This document shows, piece by piece, positions 53,021-61,505 of a stretch of 64,000 bases of DNA. The DNA lies in NCBI RefSeq assembly GCF_900104795.1, contig NZ_FNTG01000001.1, forward strand, positions 4,650,001 to 4,714,000, in the 5' to 3' direction. A model generated the notes under the pieces. It was not told the DNA's origin. It saw only the letters and a list, made by a program, of their open reading frames with translations, and did not search any database. A program made the position numbers and the translations under genes. This DNA is from Burkholderia sp. WP9. Lineage in GTDB: Bacteria; Pseudomonadota; Gammaproteobacteria; Burkholderiales; Burkholderiaceae. The stretch's first letter is position 1. The number at the start of each line of letters is the position of its first letter.

Positions 53021-55969
53021 TCACTTGCCCGATGTCGCGTTGGCCAGCTCACGCTGCTTCAGCAGGTCGAGCTGTTCGGTGTTGAAGCGCGAGTAGTCTT
53101 TCTGCCATTGCGACGGCTGTTCGACCGGCATCACCTGCACCGCGGTCACCTTGTATTCCGGACAGTTGGTCGCCCAGTCCGAGCTATCGGTGGTGATCAC
53201 GTTCGCGCCCGATTCGGGGAAGTGGAACGTCGTATACACGACGCCCGGCTGCATGCGCTCGGTTATCTTCGCGCGCAGCACGGTTTGCCCCGCGCGCGAT
53301 TCGATGCCCACCCAGTCGCCGGTTTTGATGCCGCGCTCTTCCGCATCGTGCGGATGCAGTTCCAGTCGGTCCTCGTCGTGCCAGCGCGAGTTCTCGGTGC
53401 GGCGCGTCTGCGCGCCCACGTTGTACTGCGACAGGATGCGGCCCGTAGTGAGCAGCAGCGGGAATTTGCGCGTGACTTTCTCGGGCGTCGCGATGAACTT
53501 CGTAATCACGAACTTGCCCTTGCCGCGCACGAAGGTGTCGATGTGCATGGTCGGCGTACCGTCCGGCGCATTCTCGTTGCACGGCCACTGAATGCTGCCG
53601 AGTTCGTCGAGCTTTTTGTACGACACGCCGTGGAAAGTCGGCGTGAGACGCGCGATCTCGTCCATGATCTGCGACGGATGCGTGTAGTCCATTTCATAGC
53701 CGAGCGCGCGTGCGAGCATGACCGTGACTTCCCAGTCGGCGTAACCCGGCACCGGCGGCATGACCTTGCGCACGCGCGAGATGCGCCTCTCCGCGTTGGT
53801 GAACGTGCCATCCTTTTCGAGGAACGACGAACCGGGCAGCAGCACGTGCGCATACTTGGCGGTCTCGTTCAGGAAGATGTCCTGCACGACGATGCATTCC
53901 ATCGCCGTCAGCGCTGCGGATACGTGATGCGTATTCGGGTCCGACTGGACGATGTCTTCACCCTGGCAATACAGACCCTTGAAGCTGCCGTGCACGGCAG
54001 CGTCGAACATGTTCGGAATGCGCAGGCCGGGTTCCGGTTGCAGCGTGACGTTCCAGGCCTCTTCGAACAGCGTGCGCGTGACCGTGTCGCTGATATGGCG
54101 ATAGCCCGGCAGTTCGTGCGGGAACGAACCCATGTCGCAGGAACCCTGCACGTTGTTCTGGCCGCGCAGCGGGTTCACGCCCACACCTTCGCGGCCGATG
54201 TTGCCCGTTGCCATGGCGAGGTTGGCGATGCCCATCACCATCGTCGAGCCTTGCGCGTGTTCGGTGACACCCAAGCCGTAATAGATCGCGGCGTTGCCGC
54301 CGGTCGCATAGATGCGGGCGGCTTCGCGCACGGATTGGGCCGGTACGCCGGTCACCGCTTCGGTCGCTTCCGGCGCGTTTTCCGGCAGCGCGACGAAATC
54401 GCGCCATTGCTCGAACGCGCGCGTCTCACAACGCTCGGCAACGAATGCATCGTTGAGCAGGCCTTCGGTGACGATCACATGCGCCAGCGCATTCACGATG
54501 GCCACGTTGGTGCCGGGCCGCAATTGCAGATGATGCGACGCCTTCACGTGCGCCGTGTCAACGATATCGATGCGGCGCGGGTCCACCACGATCAGCTTCG
54601 CGCCTTCGCGCACACGGCGCTTCAGACGCGAGCCGAACACCGGATGGCCGTCGGTCGGATTCGCGCCGATCACCATGATCACGTCGGCTTTATCGACGGA
54701 GGCAAAAGTCTGCGTGCCCGCCGATTCACCGAGCGTGGCTTTCAGCCCGTAGCCAGTCGGCGAATGACACACCCGCGCGCAGGTGTCGACGTTGTTGTTG
54801 CCGAACGCGGCGCGCACGAGCTTTTGCACCAGATACGTTTCTTCGTTCGTGCAACGCGACGACGTAATGCCGCCGATCGAATCGCGGCCGTGCTTCGCCT
54901 GAATGCGGCGGAATTCCGACGCCGCATACGTAAGCGCTTCTTCCCAACTCACTTCGCGCCACGGATCGGTGATCTTCGCGCGGATCATCGGCTTGGTGAT
55001 GCGGTCCTTGTGCGTAGCGTAGCCCCACGCGAAACGGCCCTTCACGCAAGCGTGGCCTTCGTTGGCCTGGCCGTTCTTGTGCGGCACCATCCGCACGACC
55101 TGGTTGCCCTTCATCTCGGCCTTGAATGAGCAGCCGACGCCGCAATACGCGCACGTGGTGACGACCGAGTGTTCGGCCTGGCCCAGCATGATCACGGTCT
55201 TTTCCTGCAAGGTCGCGGTCGGGCACGCGGCCACGCACGCGCCGCACGACACGCATTCCGATTCCATGAACGGCACGTCTTCGCTGGCGGCCACGCGCGA
55301 CTCGAAACCGCGTCCGGCGATGGTCAGCGCGAAAGTGCCTTGCGTTTCTTCGCACGCGCGCACGCAGCGATTACAGACGATGCATTTCGACGGGTCGTAG
55401 GTGAAGTAGGGGTTCGACTCGTCTTTCTTGTCCTTCAAGTGATTCGCGCCGTCGAAGCCGTAGCGCACTTCGCGCAGGCCCGTGACGCCCGCCATGTCCT
55501 GCAGTTCGCAGTCGCCGTTGGCGGGGCAGGTGAGGCAGTCGAGCGGGTGATCGGAGATGTACAACTCCATCACGTTGCGGCGCAGCGACTGCAAACGATC
55601 GGTTTGCGTGCGGACCTTCATGCCGGCTTCGACCGGCGTCGTGCATGAAGCGGGATAACCGCGCTTGCCTTCGATTTCCACGAGACACAAACGGCACGAG
55701 CCGAACGGCTCCAGCGAATCCGTCGCGCAGAGCTTCGGCACGTTGACTCCCGCTTCGACGGCGGCGCGCATCACAGAGGTGCCGGCGGGAACGGTGACGG
55801 ACTGGCCGTCGATTTCCAGCGTGACGTCGATGTCGGCGTGCCGCTCGGGCGTGCCGAAATCGGTGTCGTCGAAGAACGAACGGGGCGCACGCTGCTGCAG
55901 GGCTTGCGATTTACACGCGCAGTTGCCTGAGCCGCAGCCGCCAGTGGGAGAGTTGAGCACGTCGGACAT
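53021..55969 (-). CDS. fdsA: NAD-dependent formate dehydrogenase alpha subunit FdsA
   Basis: A 982-residue catalytic subunit. N-terminal ferredoxin region: [2Fe-2S] (CATDSLEPFGSCRLC), then the His-ligated cluster (HPLDCLTCPANGDC) and two [4Fe-4S] sites (CIVCNRCVRAC and CVSCGACVAACP). The molybdopterin domain starts near residue 270 with TCAYCGVGCSF, and the molybdenum ligand is Cys in DTCARVCHSP. It oxidises formate to CO2 and passes electrons to FdsB. The Cys-rich N-terminus (GGCGSGNCACKS) is a peculiarity. Confidence 0.97.
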   Translation of the reverse strand: MSDVLNSPTGGCGSGNCACKSQALQQRAPRSFFDDTDFGTPERHADIDVTLEIDGQSVTVPAGTSVMRAAVEAGVNVPKLCATDSLEPFGSCRLCLVEIEGKRGYPASCTTPVEAGMKVRTQTDRLQSLRRNVMELYISDHPLDCLTCPANGDCELQDMAGVTGLREVRYGFDGANHLKDKKDESNPYFTYDPSKCIVCNRCVRACEETQGTFALTIAGRGFESRVAASEDVPFMESECVSCGACVAACPTATLQEKTVIMLGQAEHSVVTTCAYCGVGCSFKAEMKGNQVVRMVPHKNGQANEGHACVKGRFAWGYATHKDRITKPMIRAKITDPWREVSWEEALTYAASEFRRIQAKHGRDSIGGITSSRCTNEETYLVQKLVRAAFGNNNVDTCARVCHSPTGYGLKATLGESAGTQTFASVDKADVIMVIGANPTDGHPVFGSRLKRRVREGAKLIVVDPRRIDIVDTAHVKASHHLQLRPGTNVAIVNALAHVIVTEGLLNDAFVAERCETRAFEQWRDFVALPENAPEATEAVTGVPAQSVREAARIYATGGNAAIYYGLGVTEHAQGSTMVMGIANLAMATGNIGREGVGVNPLRGQNNVQGSCDMGSFPHELPGYRHISDTVTRTLFEEAWNVTLQPEPGLRIPNMFDAAVHGSFKGLYCQGEDIVQSDPNTHHVSAALTAMECIVVQDIFLNETAKYAHVLLPGSSFLEKDGTFTNAERRISRVRKVMPPVPGYADWEVTVMLARALGYEMDYTHPSQIMDEIARLTPTFHGVSYKKLDELGSIQWPCNENAPDGTPTMHIDTFVRGKGKFVITKFIATPEKVTRKFPLLLTTGRILSQYNVGAQTRRTENSRWHDEDRLELHPHDAEERGIKTGDWVGIESRAGQTVLRAKITERMQPGVVYTTFHFPESGANVITTDSSDWATNCPEYKVTAVQVMPVEQPSQWQKDYSRFNTEQLDLLKQRELANATSGK

Positions 55970-55984
55970 GGTTTGGCTCCTGGG

Positions 55985-57550
55985 TCAGGCCGCTTTCGGC
56001 GCGTGTTCAGACACGTTGGCGAGACCGAAGTCTTCGGGGAAATGATCGAGCGCGGACAGCACCGGGAACGGCGTCATGCCGCCCATCGCGCAGAGCGAAC
56101 CGGACACCATCGTGTCGCACAGATCGCGCAGCAACTGCACTTGCCGGGTGGACGTATCGCCGTTGCGAATCCGGCCTATGACTTCGACGCCGCGCGTCGA
56201 GCCGATCCGGCACGGTGTGCATTTGCCGCATGATTCGAGGGCGCAGAAGTGCATGGCGTACTGCGCGAGTTCGGCCAGATTCGACGTGTCGTCATGCACG
56301 ACGAGGCCGCCGTGGCCCACGACCGCGCCGACTGCCGCATACGCTTCGTAGTCCATGGGAATGTCCCACTGGCTTTCCGGCAGATACGTGCCGAGCGGGC
56401 CGCCCACCTGCACCGCGCGAGCGGGCCGGCCGCTCGCCGTGCCGCCGCCGAAGTCATAGAGCAATTCGCGCAGCGTCACGCCGAACGCGAGTTCGACGAG
56501 GCCGCCTTGCTTGACGTTGCCCGCGAGCTGGAACGGCAGCGTGCCGCGCGAACGGCCCATGCCGAAGTCTTTGTAGAACGCCGCGCCGCGCGCGAAGATG
56601 ATCGGCACCGTGGCGAGCGTGATCACGTTGTTGATCACGGTCGGTTGGCCGAAAAGGCCGACGAGCGCCGGCACTGGCGGCTTGGCGCGCACGATGCCGC
56701 GCTTGCCTTCGAGCGATTCGAGCAGCGCCGTTTCCTCGCCGCATACGTATGCGCCGGCGCCTTTCGCGACGAACAGCTCGAAGCGATGCGCCGTCGAGCC
56801 GAGCACGCTATCGCCGAGCCAGCCGGCGGCGCGTGCTTTGGCGATAGCGGCTTCGAGCGTCGCGATCGAATGCGGATACTCGCTGCGCACGTAAATATGG
56901 CCCACCGTCGCGCCCGTCACGACACCGGCGATGATCATCCCTTCGATCAGCACGTACGGATCGCTTTCCATCACGAGGCGATCGGAGAAGGTGCCGGAAT
57001 CGCCTTCGTCCGCATTGCAGACGATGTACTTCTGCGCCGCTTTCGCGCCGCGCACCGTGCGCCATTTGATGCCGGCCGGGAAGGCTGCACCGCCGCGGCC
57101 GCGCAGGCCGGATTCGATCAATGCTTCGCAGGCGGCGTCGCCGTCGGTCTGCAGCGCCTGGCGCAAGCCTTCGAGGCCGCCGTGGGCGACGTAGTCGTCG
57201 ATGGAAAGCGGGTCGGTGATGCCGATGCGCGCGAACGTCAGGCGCTGCTGCTTCTTCAGATACGGAATCTCGTCGACCACGCCGACTTGCTTTGCGTGCG
57301 CTCCGCCATCGAGCAAGCCTGCATCGAACAGCGCGGCGACGTCGCCTGCTTCGACGTTCGCGTAGCCGATGCGGCCTTCCGGTGTTTGAACTTCGACGAG
57401 CGGTTCGAGCCACAGCAGGCCGCGCGAACCGTTGCGAACCATTTCGACTTCGACGCCGCGGCGCGCGGCTTCGGCTTCGATCGCCTGAGCGAGCGCGTCG
57501 GCGCCGAGCGCCAGTGCCGACGAATCACGGGGAACGTAGATGCGCGTCAT
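55985..57550 (-). CDS. fdsB: Formate dehydrogenase beta subunit FdsB
   Basis: A 521-residue NuoF-like subunit. N-terminal thioredoxin-like part (residues 1-110), then the FMN/NAD domain (GLRGRGGAAFPAGIKW, VCNADEGDSGTFSDR, GAGAYVCGEETALLESLEG), and the [4Fe-4S] motif ESCGKCTPCRIG near residue 440. It reduces NAD+ with electrons from formate. ATG 57550 overlaps the fdsG stop as ATGA; the open frame upstream is not used. Confidence 0.97.
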   Translation of the reverse strand: MTRIYVPRDSSALALGADALAQAIEAEAARRGVEVEMVRNGSRGLLWLEPLVEVQTPEGRIGYANVEAGDVAALFDAGLLDGGAHAKQVGVVDEIPYLKKQQRLTFARIGITDPLSIDDYVAHGGLEGLRQALQTDGDAACEALIESGLRGRGGAAFPAGIKWRTVRGAKAAQKYIVCNADEGDSGTFSDRLVMESDPYVLIEGMIIAGVVTGATVGHIYVRSEYPHSIATLEAAIAKARAAGWLGDSVLGSTAHRFELFVAKGAGAYVCGEETALLESLEGKRGIVRAKPPVPALVGLFGQPTVINNVITLATVPIIFARGAAFYKDFGMGRSRGTLPFQLAGNVKQGGLVELAFGVTLRELLYDFGGGTASGRPARAVQVGGPLGTYLPESQWDIPMDYEAYAAVGAVVGHGGLVVHDDTSNLAELAQYAMHFCALESCGKCTPCRIGSTRGVEVIGRIRNGDTSTRQVQLLRDLCDTMVSGSLCAMGGMTPFPVLSALDHFPEDFGLANVSEHAPKAA

Positions 57551-58032
57551 GCCGTCACCTCCACGCACTTGTTGGCGGCCGCGAATATCGCGTCGAACTT
57601 TTGCGGCGTGACCTTGGCGTGCAAGGTGCCGTTGAGCATGAGTGCCGGCGACAGTGCGCATTGCCCGAGGCAATACACCGATTCCAGCTCCACCGTCGCG
57701 CCGTGCTCATGTTCGGCGTCGAAGCGGCAGCCGGTGTGCGATTCGATATGCCGGGCCAGCGCTTCGGTGCCCATGCTGCGGCAGGCTTCCGCGCGGCACA
57801 GTTGCACCGTGACCTGTGCGGCCGGCTGCGTGCGGAAATGGTGGTAGTAGGTGATGACGCCGTGCACTTCCGCGCGCGACAGGTTCATGGCGAGCGCGAG
57901 CGGCGCGACCGTAGCGGGCGGTACGTAACCGAGTTCGTCCTGAATCGCGTGCAAGACGGCTAGCAGCGATCTGCCCGGCTGCGCGTGACGCAGCACGAGC
58001 TGATCCGGCGCGATGGCGATGGAATCGTCCAA
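57547..58032 (-). CDS. fdsG: Formate dehydrogenase gamma subunit FdsG
   Basis: A 161-residue NuoE-like [2Fe-2S] subunit. The cluster ligands are CRAEAC...(about 40 residues)...CLGQCALSPAL, and the N-terminal helical part includes LLAVLHAIQDELGYVPP. The start is taken as TTG 58032 (LDDSIAIAP) because a strong GGAGGA site lies eight bases before it; ATG 58062 is in frame but has no ribosome-binding site. It is the first gene of the operon, divergent from fdsR. Confidence 0.93.
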   Translation of the reverse strand: MDDSIAIAPDQLVLRHAQPGRSLLAVLHAIQDELGYVPPATVAPLALAMNLSRAEVHGVITYYHHFRTQPAAQVTVQLCRAEACRSMGTEALARHIESHTGCRFDAEHEHGATVELESVYCLGQCALSPALMLNGTLHAKVTPQKFDAIFAAANKCVEVTA

Positions 58033-58050
58033 GTGGTGGCTCCTCCAAAG

Positions 58051-58169
58051 GCATATATGCACTTGTCATTCATAATGCGTGCACTTATGCTTCGTATATT
58101 CGATATGGGATAGCCGAACAATAGGCGGCTGATTCGGCTGGCGCAATAGGAAAGAGTTGAGCATATATG
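58051..58169. promoter_or_regulatory. fdsG/fdsR divergent promoter region with repeats
   Basis: GCATATATG occurs at both ends of the region (58051-58059, within the palindrome GCATATATGC, and 58161-58169, overlapping the fdsR start). TGCACTT is directly repeated at 58058-58064 and 58080-58086, 22 bases apart, which is two helical turns. These are good candidates for FdsR binding at a shared regulatory region. Promoter hexamers could not be fixed with confidence. Confidence 0.5.
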
Positions 58170-59246
58170 ATCAGAATCGAGTGCCAGGCGCAGTTGGTGG
58201 TGAAGGGCCCGGATGGCCGCGAGGCAAGCCTGTCGGACGTCGTGCCGTTGCTCGCGCTGGTGGATGAGTCCGGCAGCATCGCGCAGGCGGCGACGCTTAA
58301 GGGTTTGTCCTACCGTCATGCGTGGGGTTTGCTGCGCAGCATCGAGGAGCGTTTGGGCGGTCCGCTGATCGCCAAGGAGCGAGGCCGCGGCTCGGTGCTA
58401 TCCGAACTCGGGCAAGCCGTATTGCGTGCGCAGCGTCTGTGCGGCGAAAGGCTCGATGGCAACATGCAGGCGCTTGCCAGCGAAGTGGCGAGCGATCTGA
58501 ACCGCTGGCTCGCGCCGCCCGCCGACGACGTGCGCATCTTCGCGTCGCATGGTTATGCCGTGGCCGCACTCGTCACGGCGCTGGTCGCGAACGATCTTCC
58601 GGTCGACATCAAGTATCGCGACAGCGCGGATGCGGTGAGCGCGCTTGCGCGCGGCGAATGCGATCTGGCTGGCTTTCATGTGCCGCGCGGTGAGTTTCGC
58701 GCGGCATGCGCCGATGCGTACCGGCGCTGGCTCGATCCGCAGCGTCACGTGCTCGTGCATCTCACGCGACGCAAACAGGGGCTCTTTCTGAGCAAGGGCA
58801 ATCCGCGCGGAATCACGGGCCTGGGCGATCTGGCGCGCGACGACATTCGCTTCGTCAACCGGCAGCCCGGCTCCGGCACGCGCATGTTGCTGGATCTCGC
58901 ACTACGCAACGTCGGGGTGGATCCGGATCGGGTGAATGGTTATGCGTCGGCCGAACTCACGCATTCGGCGATTGCGGCGTTCGTTGCGAGCGGCATGGCG
59001 GATGTGGGCTTTGGTGTGGAGCCCGCAGCGCATCACTTCGGCCTCGACTTCATCCCGGTCGTCGACGAAGACTATTACTTTGCCTGCGACCGCGCGCGCC
59101 TCGAGCGTGCGCCGCTTGCGACCGTGATCGGTCTGCTGCGCGGCAGCGCGTTTCGTCATAGCGTCGATCAGCTCGAAGGCTATGACCCGCAAGACTGCGG
59201 CAGGGTGGTGGAACTGGAAGAGGGTCTCGGCGAAGCCGTGGCGTAA
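58167..59246 (+). CDS. fdsR: FdsR, ModE/LysR-like regulator with substrate-binding domain
   Basis: A 359-residue regulator. The N-terminal winged helix (residues 20-85: LLALVDESGSIAQAATLKGLSYRHAWGLLRSIEERLGGPLI) is of the ModE/LysR type. From about residue 118 it carries a periplasmic-binding-protein fold (FASHGYAVAALV, LARGECDLAGFHVP, INRQPGSGTRMLL-like VNRQPGSGTRML, ASGMADVGFGVEPAA) similar to molybdate or tungstate binders. Position divergent from fdsGBAD indicates that it controls the operon, sensing formate or molybdate. ATG 58167 lies in the shared control region. Confidence 0.9.
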   Translation: MIRIECQAQLVVKGPDGREASLSDVVPLLALVDESGSIAQAATLKGLSYRHAWGLLRSIEERLGGPLIAKERGRGSVLSELGQAVLRAQRLCGERLDGNMQALASEVASDLNRWLAPPADDVRIFASHGYAVAALVTALVANDLPVDIKYRDSADAVSALARGECDLAGFHVPRGEFRAACADAYRRWLDPQRHVLVHLTRRKQGLFLSKGNPRGITGLGDLARDDIRFVNRQPGSGTRMLLDLALRNVGVDPDRVNGYASAELTHSAIAAFVASGMADVGFGVEPAAHHFGLDFIPVVDEDYYFACDRARLERAPLATVIGLLRGSAFRHSVDQLEGYDPQDCGRVVELEEGLGEAVA

Positions 59247-59354
59247 GCCGCCGTAAACATCGGGCTGTGTTCGGCGCTGCGTATGGCGTCCGTTTGGGAT
59301 ACTCTTTAAGCTTCCGCTTCCGCCTTAACCGCGCGTTATGTCGCGCCGATCTCT

Positions 59355-59621
59355 ATGAACGTTATTTTTCACGCATGTGCTGCCGTGGCAACGGCTGGTG
59401 TGCTGCTCGCCACCGCTTCGGTTGCTGTTGCGCAGAATTCGCCGGGTGTTCCAGGCGGTATCCTGCAAGACCAGTTTCGTCTTGCCGAGCATCCGCAAAT
59501 GCCGTTTGCCGCGTCGGCTCCCTCGGACAAATATCAGAGCAGTAAAAAATCGGCGATGCGCAAGCGCGGCGATATGGGTGATCCGAATGGCTGCAATCTG
59601 CAGTGTCCCAAAGACGAATAA
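59355..59621 (+). CDS. Small secreted hypothetical protein
   Basis: An 88-residue protein with a clear signal peptide (MNVIFHACAAVATAGVLLAT..., cleavage near VAVAQN, residue 27). The mature part is about 60 residues and hydrophilic, with a basic patch (SSKKSAMRKRGDMGD) and two Cys near the C-terminus (CNLQC). No family is recognised. A short GC-rich hairpin with a weak T run at 59650-59673 could end its transcript. It is flanked by fdsR on the same strand, about 110 bases away. Confidence 0.7.
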   Translation: MNVIFHACAAVATAGVLLATASVAVAQNSPGVPGGILQDQFRLAEHPQMPFAASAPSDKYQSSKKSAMRKRGDMGDPNGCNLQCPKDE

Positions 59622-59755
59622 GCGGATACGCGAGTCCGTTGGTTGTGCAACGCCGGCGTTCTGCCGGCGTCTTTCGCTGGGTCTCCAGGTTCAGGTTTAG
59701 CCCGGCGTTGCGGTTGCCGTTGCCGTTGCCTTTGCCTTCACCCTGTGGCGGATGC

Positions 59756-60115
59756 TCAGGGTTTGGCCGTGTGCCACATGTCCTTGAAGCCGTCTCCCTT
59801 CATATCTCCCGCCTGCTTGTCCGCCGCGAAGCGATAGAGCGGGTGCCCTTTGTACGCCCATTGGTGTTTGCCGTCGGCGGCGGCAATTAGCGTCCACTCG
59901 CCGGACGGTTTGTCCGACGCGCTGGCCGTGGCTGCCGGCCAATTGTTCAGGCAGCCGCCAGTGCAGGTGCTCACGCCGGGCGTGGTGTCTTTGTCGAAGG
60001 TGTAGAGCGTCATGCCGTCCGCCGTGACGAAACGCCCGTCGACGACTTTTGGCACTTCGGCGAAAGCGCTTTGTTGCAGTGCGAGGAGGGCGAGGCAGAA
60101 AAGGGTTTTGCGCAT
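59756..60115 (-). CDS. COG4315 secreted repeat protein (Yx[FWY]xxD motif)
   Basis: A 119-residue exported protein. Signal peptide ends near AFAEV (residue 20). Two PF03640-type repeats are present: LYTFDKDTTPGVSTCTGGCLNNWPA and HQWAYKGHPLYRFAADKQAGDMKGDG. The repeats bear the YTFDKD and YRFAAD motifs and a TCTGGC cysteine pair. Function is unknown; relatives are common periplasmic proteins of proteobacteria. A stretch of TTGCCG-like hexamers (59710-59740) lies just beyond its stop, and a bidirectional terminator lies beyond its start. Confidence 0.9.
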   Translation of the reverse strand: MRKTLFCLALLALQQSAFAEVPKVVDGRFVTADGMTLYTFDKDTTPGVSTCTGGCLNNWPAATASASDKPSGEWTLIAAADGKHQWAYKGHPLYRFAADKQAGDMKGDGFKDMWHTAKP

Positions 60116-60282
60116 GATGTCGGCTCCTGATCTTGGTGTTGGTTTCGCGCGAAACGCGGCGTGCGCGCGCGTGAGGAATAAACGATCGAGCGGATGCGTT
60201 TATTCCAAACGTTTCTTCGCATGGGGAGCGGGAGCGGCAAGGGGTGGCGAACCAGTCGAGCAGGACGGACGCGGCGGGCAAC

Positions 60283-60317
60283 AAAAAACCCGCAAGCAGC
60301 AGGCCGCTTACGGGTTT
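60283..60317. terminator. Bidirectional intrinsic terminator at the island edge
   Basis: AAACCCGCAAGC / GCTTACGGGTTT stem with one G-T pair (about 60286-60296 with 60306-60317). A-run before, T-run after. It lies beyond the start of the COG4315 gene, so it must end a transcript coming from the right (minus strand) or mark a disrupted unit; no such gene remains, which supports a junction here. Confidence 0.7.
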
Positions 60318-60984
60318 TCGGTGAGACTTGAATGTACTGCCTGAAACGTGTTCTGGTTGCGGCGGCGGCAACCGAATTTCACCCGCTATGCCATGTCTGG
60401 TAAGGATTCTGCAGTTTAACTAGTGTTGGATACCACCGAAAATACCACCAAAAATGGTGTGCTACCCCATTTTTTTGCCAACGTGTTACGGCGCGTTCCA
60501 GAGTGTTCCGGCTGTGCTGAAGCCCTAGCTGCCGGCCGACAGGTGAAATCGGGCTGACTCACCGCCTGTGGATAACCATCACCGGAGACGGCTAATCCGC
60601 AGGGTCATTAAATACCCTCACCCTACATTTGAGGATACCCCTCACCTCAAAAGTGGGGAAACCCTCCCCCCAGAAACGAGGCATAGAGATTACATAAATA
60701 AAAAAACATAGATGAGGTAACAGATAGGCGCAGCTACGCTGCTTCGTCGGCTTCGCCGCCTATCTTCCTTCCCCAAAATTTCTAGAAATCAGCGATCAGG
60801 AAAAGCGCTGGCACACGTCGACATCGACATCGGAGAGGCTGGCGGCTTTCCTTCCCTGATAGCCTGCCTATTTGTTAGGCGCAAACGTCGCGCGGTGCAC
60901 TTCGCCATCGCTCATACTTCCAACTGTTCCAGCGAGTTGTGCGAATTGGTTGCACGCGCTGGCCTTTACTGGAGAAAGGGAAGT
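60318..60984. other. Probable mobile-element junction and AT-rich non-coding region
   Basis: About 670 bases without a convincing gene, and the change point between chromosome-like and element-like DNA. TACCACC is directly repeated at 60431-60437 and 60443-60449, followed by CACCA-AAAA-TGGTG, like integrase arm sites of P4-type islands. 60600-60720 is AT-rich, with CCTCACC-type repeats and a run of A. A hairpin AGATAGGCG (60722-60730) / CGCCTATCT (60757-60765) follows. No integrase gene or tRNA was found on either strand here. Confidence 0.5.
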
Positions 60985-61194
60985 ATGACCACCAAGATTC
61001 TGCGCCGCCGCGAAGTACAGCAAATCATCGGCCTTTCGTGCAGCTTCATTTACGCGTCAATGAACCGGGGCACATTCCCGGCCCCCGTTCGCTTGGGGCC
61101 TAAATCGGTGGGCTGGCGCAAAGAAGACGTTGATGCATGGCTGGCGGCGCGCGAGACGTGCCAGTACATGGGTACGAAGGCGGCAGTGCAGTGA
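60985..61194 (+). CDS. AlpA/Vis-family excisionase-regulator
   Basis: A 69-residue DNA-binding protein of the AlpA family: ILRRREVQQIIGLSCSFIYASMNRGTFPAPVRLGPKSVGWRKEDVDAWLAAR covers the helix-turn-helix and the typical closing WxxxDVDxWL. AlpA and P4 Vis activate or direct excision of integrated elements and repress the late promoter. ATG 60985 follows GGAGAAAGGGAAG; upstream codons in the same frame are not needed. It is the first gene of the element-like region. Confidence 0.92.
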   Translation: MTTKILRRREVQQIIGLSCSFIYASMNRGTFPAPVRLGPKSVGWRKEDVDAWLAARETCQYMGTKAAVQ

Positions 61195-61229
61195 TCGGCC
61201 CGGCAATGGCGGCGCGTGCAAAAAATGTG

Positions 61230-61259
61230 TTGATGACTAGCCGCCAGCGCCCGTATACT
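61230..61259 (+). promoter_or_regulatory. Sigma70-type promoter of the P4-like immunity leader
   Basis: TTGATG (61230-61235) and TATACT (61254-61259) separated by 18 bases. Transcription would start near 61266, about 35 bases before the leader hairpins and in a region with no clear gene start. Position corresponds to the constitutive early promoter of P4 (PLE). Confidence 0.7.
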
Positions 61260-61301
61260 TTCCACTCAGCCGAAACAACGGCTGACGAGATTGGCGTCTC
61301 G

Positions 61302-61344
61302 ATCAACGTAGGCGGACAAGCCGCCAGCAATGCGGCTATTTTTT
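61302..61344 (+). promoter_or_regulatory. Attenuator: antiterminator and intrinsic terminator sharing one strand
   Basis: GGCGG (61311-61315) can pair with CCGCC (61321-61325) across ACAAG. Alternatively AGCCGC (61319-61324) pairs with GCGGCT (61332-61337), followed by A and six T (61339-61344), an intrinsic terminator. Both use 61321-61324, so they exclude each other. The 5' arm of the first hairpin is part of AACGTAGGC (61305-61313), the site complementary to the downstream RNA loop. It corresponds in logic to seqA of P4. Confidence 0.65.
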
Positions 61345-61385
61345 CGTCCGTCGCGCCTTTGCACGTCTTCTATGGGCGGGCCTTG

Positions 61386-61430
61386 GCGGGGGAGCCTTCG
61401 GGCTCGCCGGTGCCTACGTTCCGGTACGCC
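61386..61430 (+). ncRNA. Candidate CI-like immunity RNA (seqB in a hairpin loop)
   Basis: Two adjacent hairpins: GAGCC-TTCG-GGCTC (61392-61405), a stable tetraloop, and CCGG-TGCCTACGTT-CCGG (61407-61424). The ten-base loop contains GCCTACGTT (61412-61420), the exact complement of AACGTAGGC at 61305-61313, and of the first eight bases at 61488-61495. In P4 the CI RNA shows its seqB this way to pair with seqA and seqC in the leader. RNA ends are guesses; only the hairpins are read from sequence. Confidence 0.55.
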
Positions 61431-61484
61431 AACCCCGTCATGCGCCCGCTCACCCCGATTGGCGTCGGAAAGCGGGCTTCCACT

Positions 61485-61498
61485 ATCAACGTAGGAGG
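61485..61498 (+). promoter_or_regulatory. seqC-like repeat overlapping a Shine-Dalgarno
   Basis: ATCAACGTAGGAGG repeats the seqA-like ATCAACGTAGGCGG (61302-61315) with one change. The change makes the ribosome-binding site AGGAGG, seven bases before ATG 61506. Pairing with the candidate CI-like RNA loop would cover part of it and block translation of the small gene that follows. Confidence 0.6.
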
Positions 61499-61505
61499 CC
61501 GCTAT

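Noticed and set aside
60318..60420. tRNA or other RNA gene as attachment site
   Set aside because: Neither strand shows a cloverleaf, a T-loop GGTTCGA pattern or a CCA-type end that I can support.
61137..61505. Long Ash-like reading upstream of the small gene at 61506
   Set aside because: Not adopted as the main call because the promoter, attenuator and hairpins lie inside it and the strong ribosome-binding site is at 61493; kept as an alternative.
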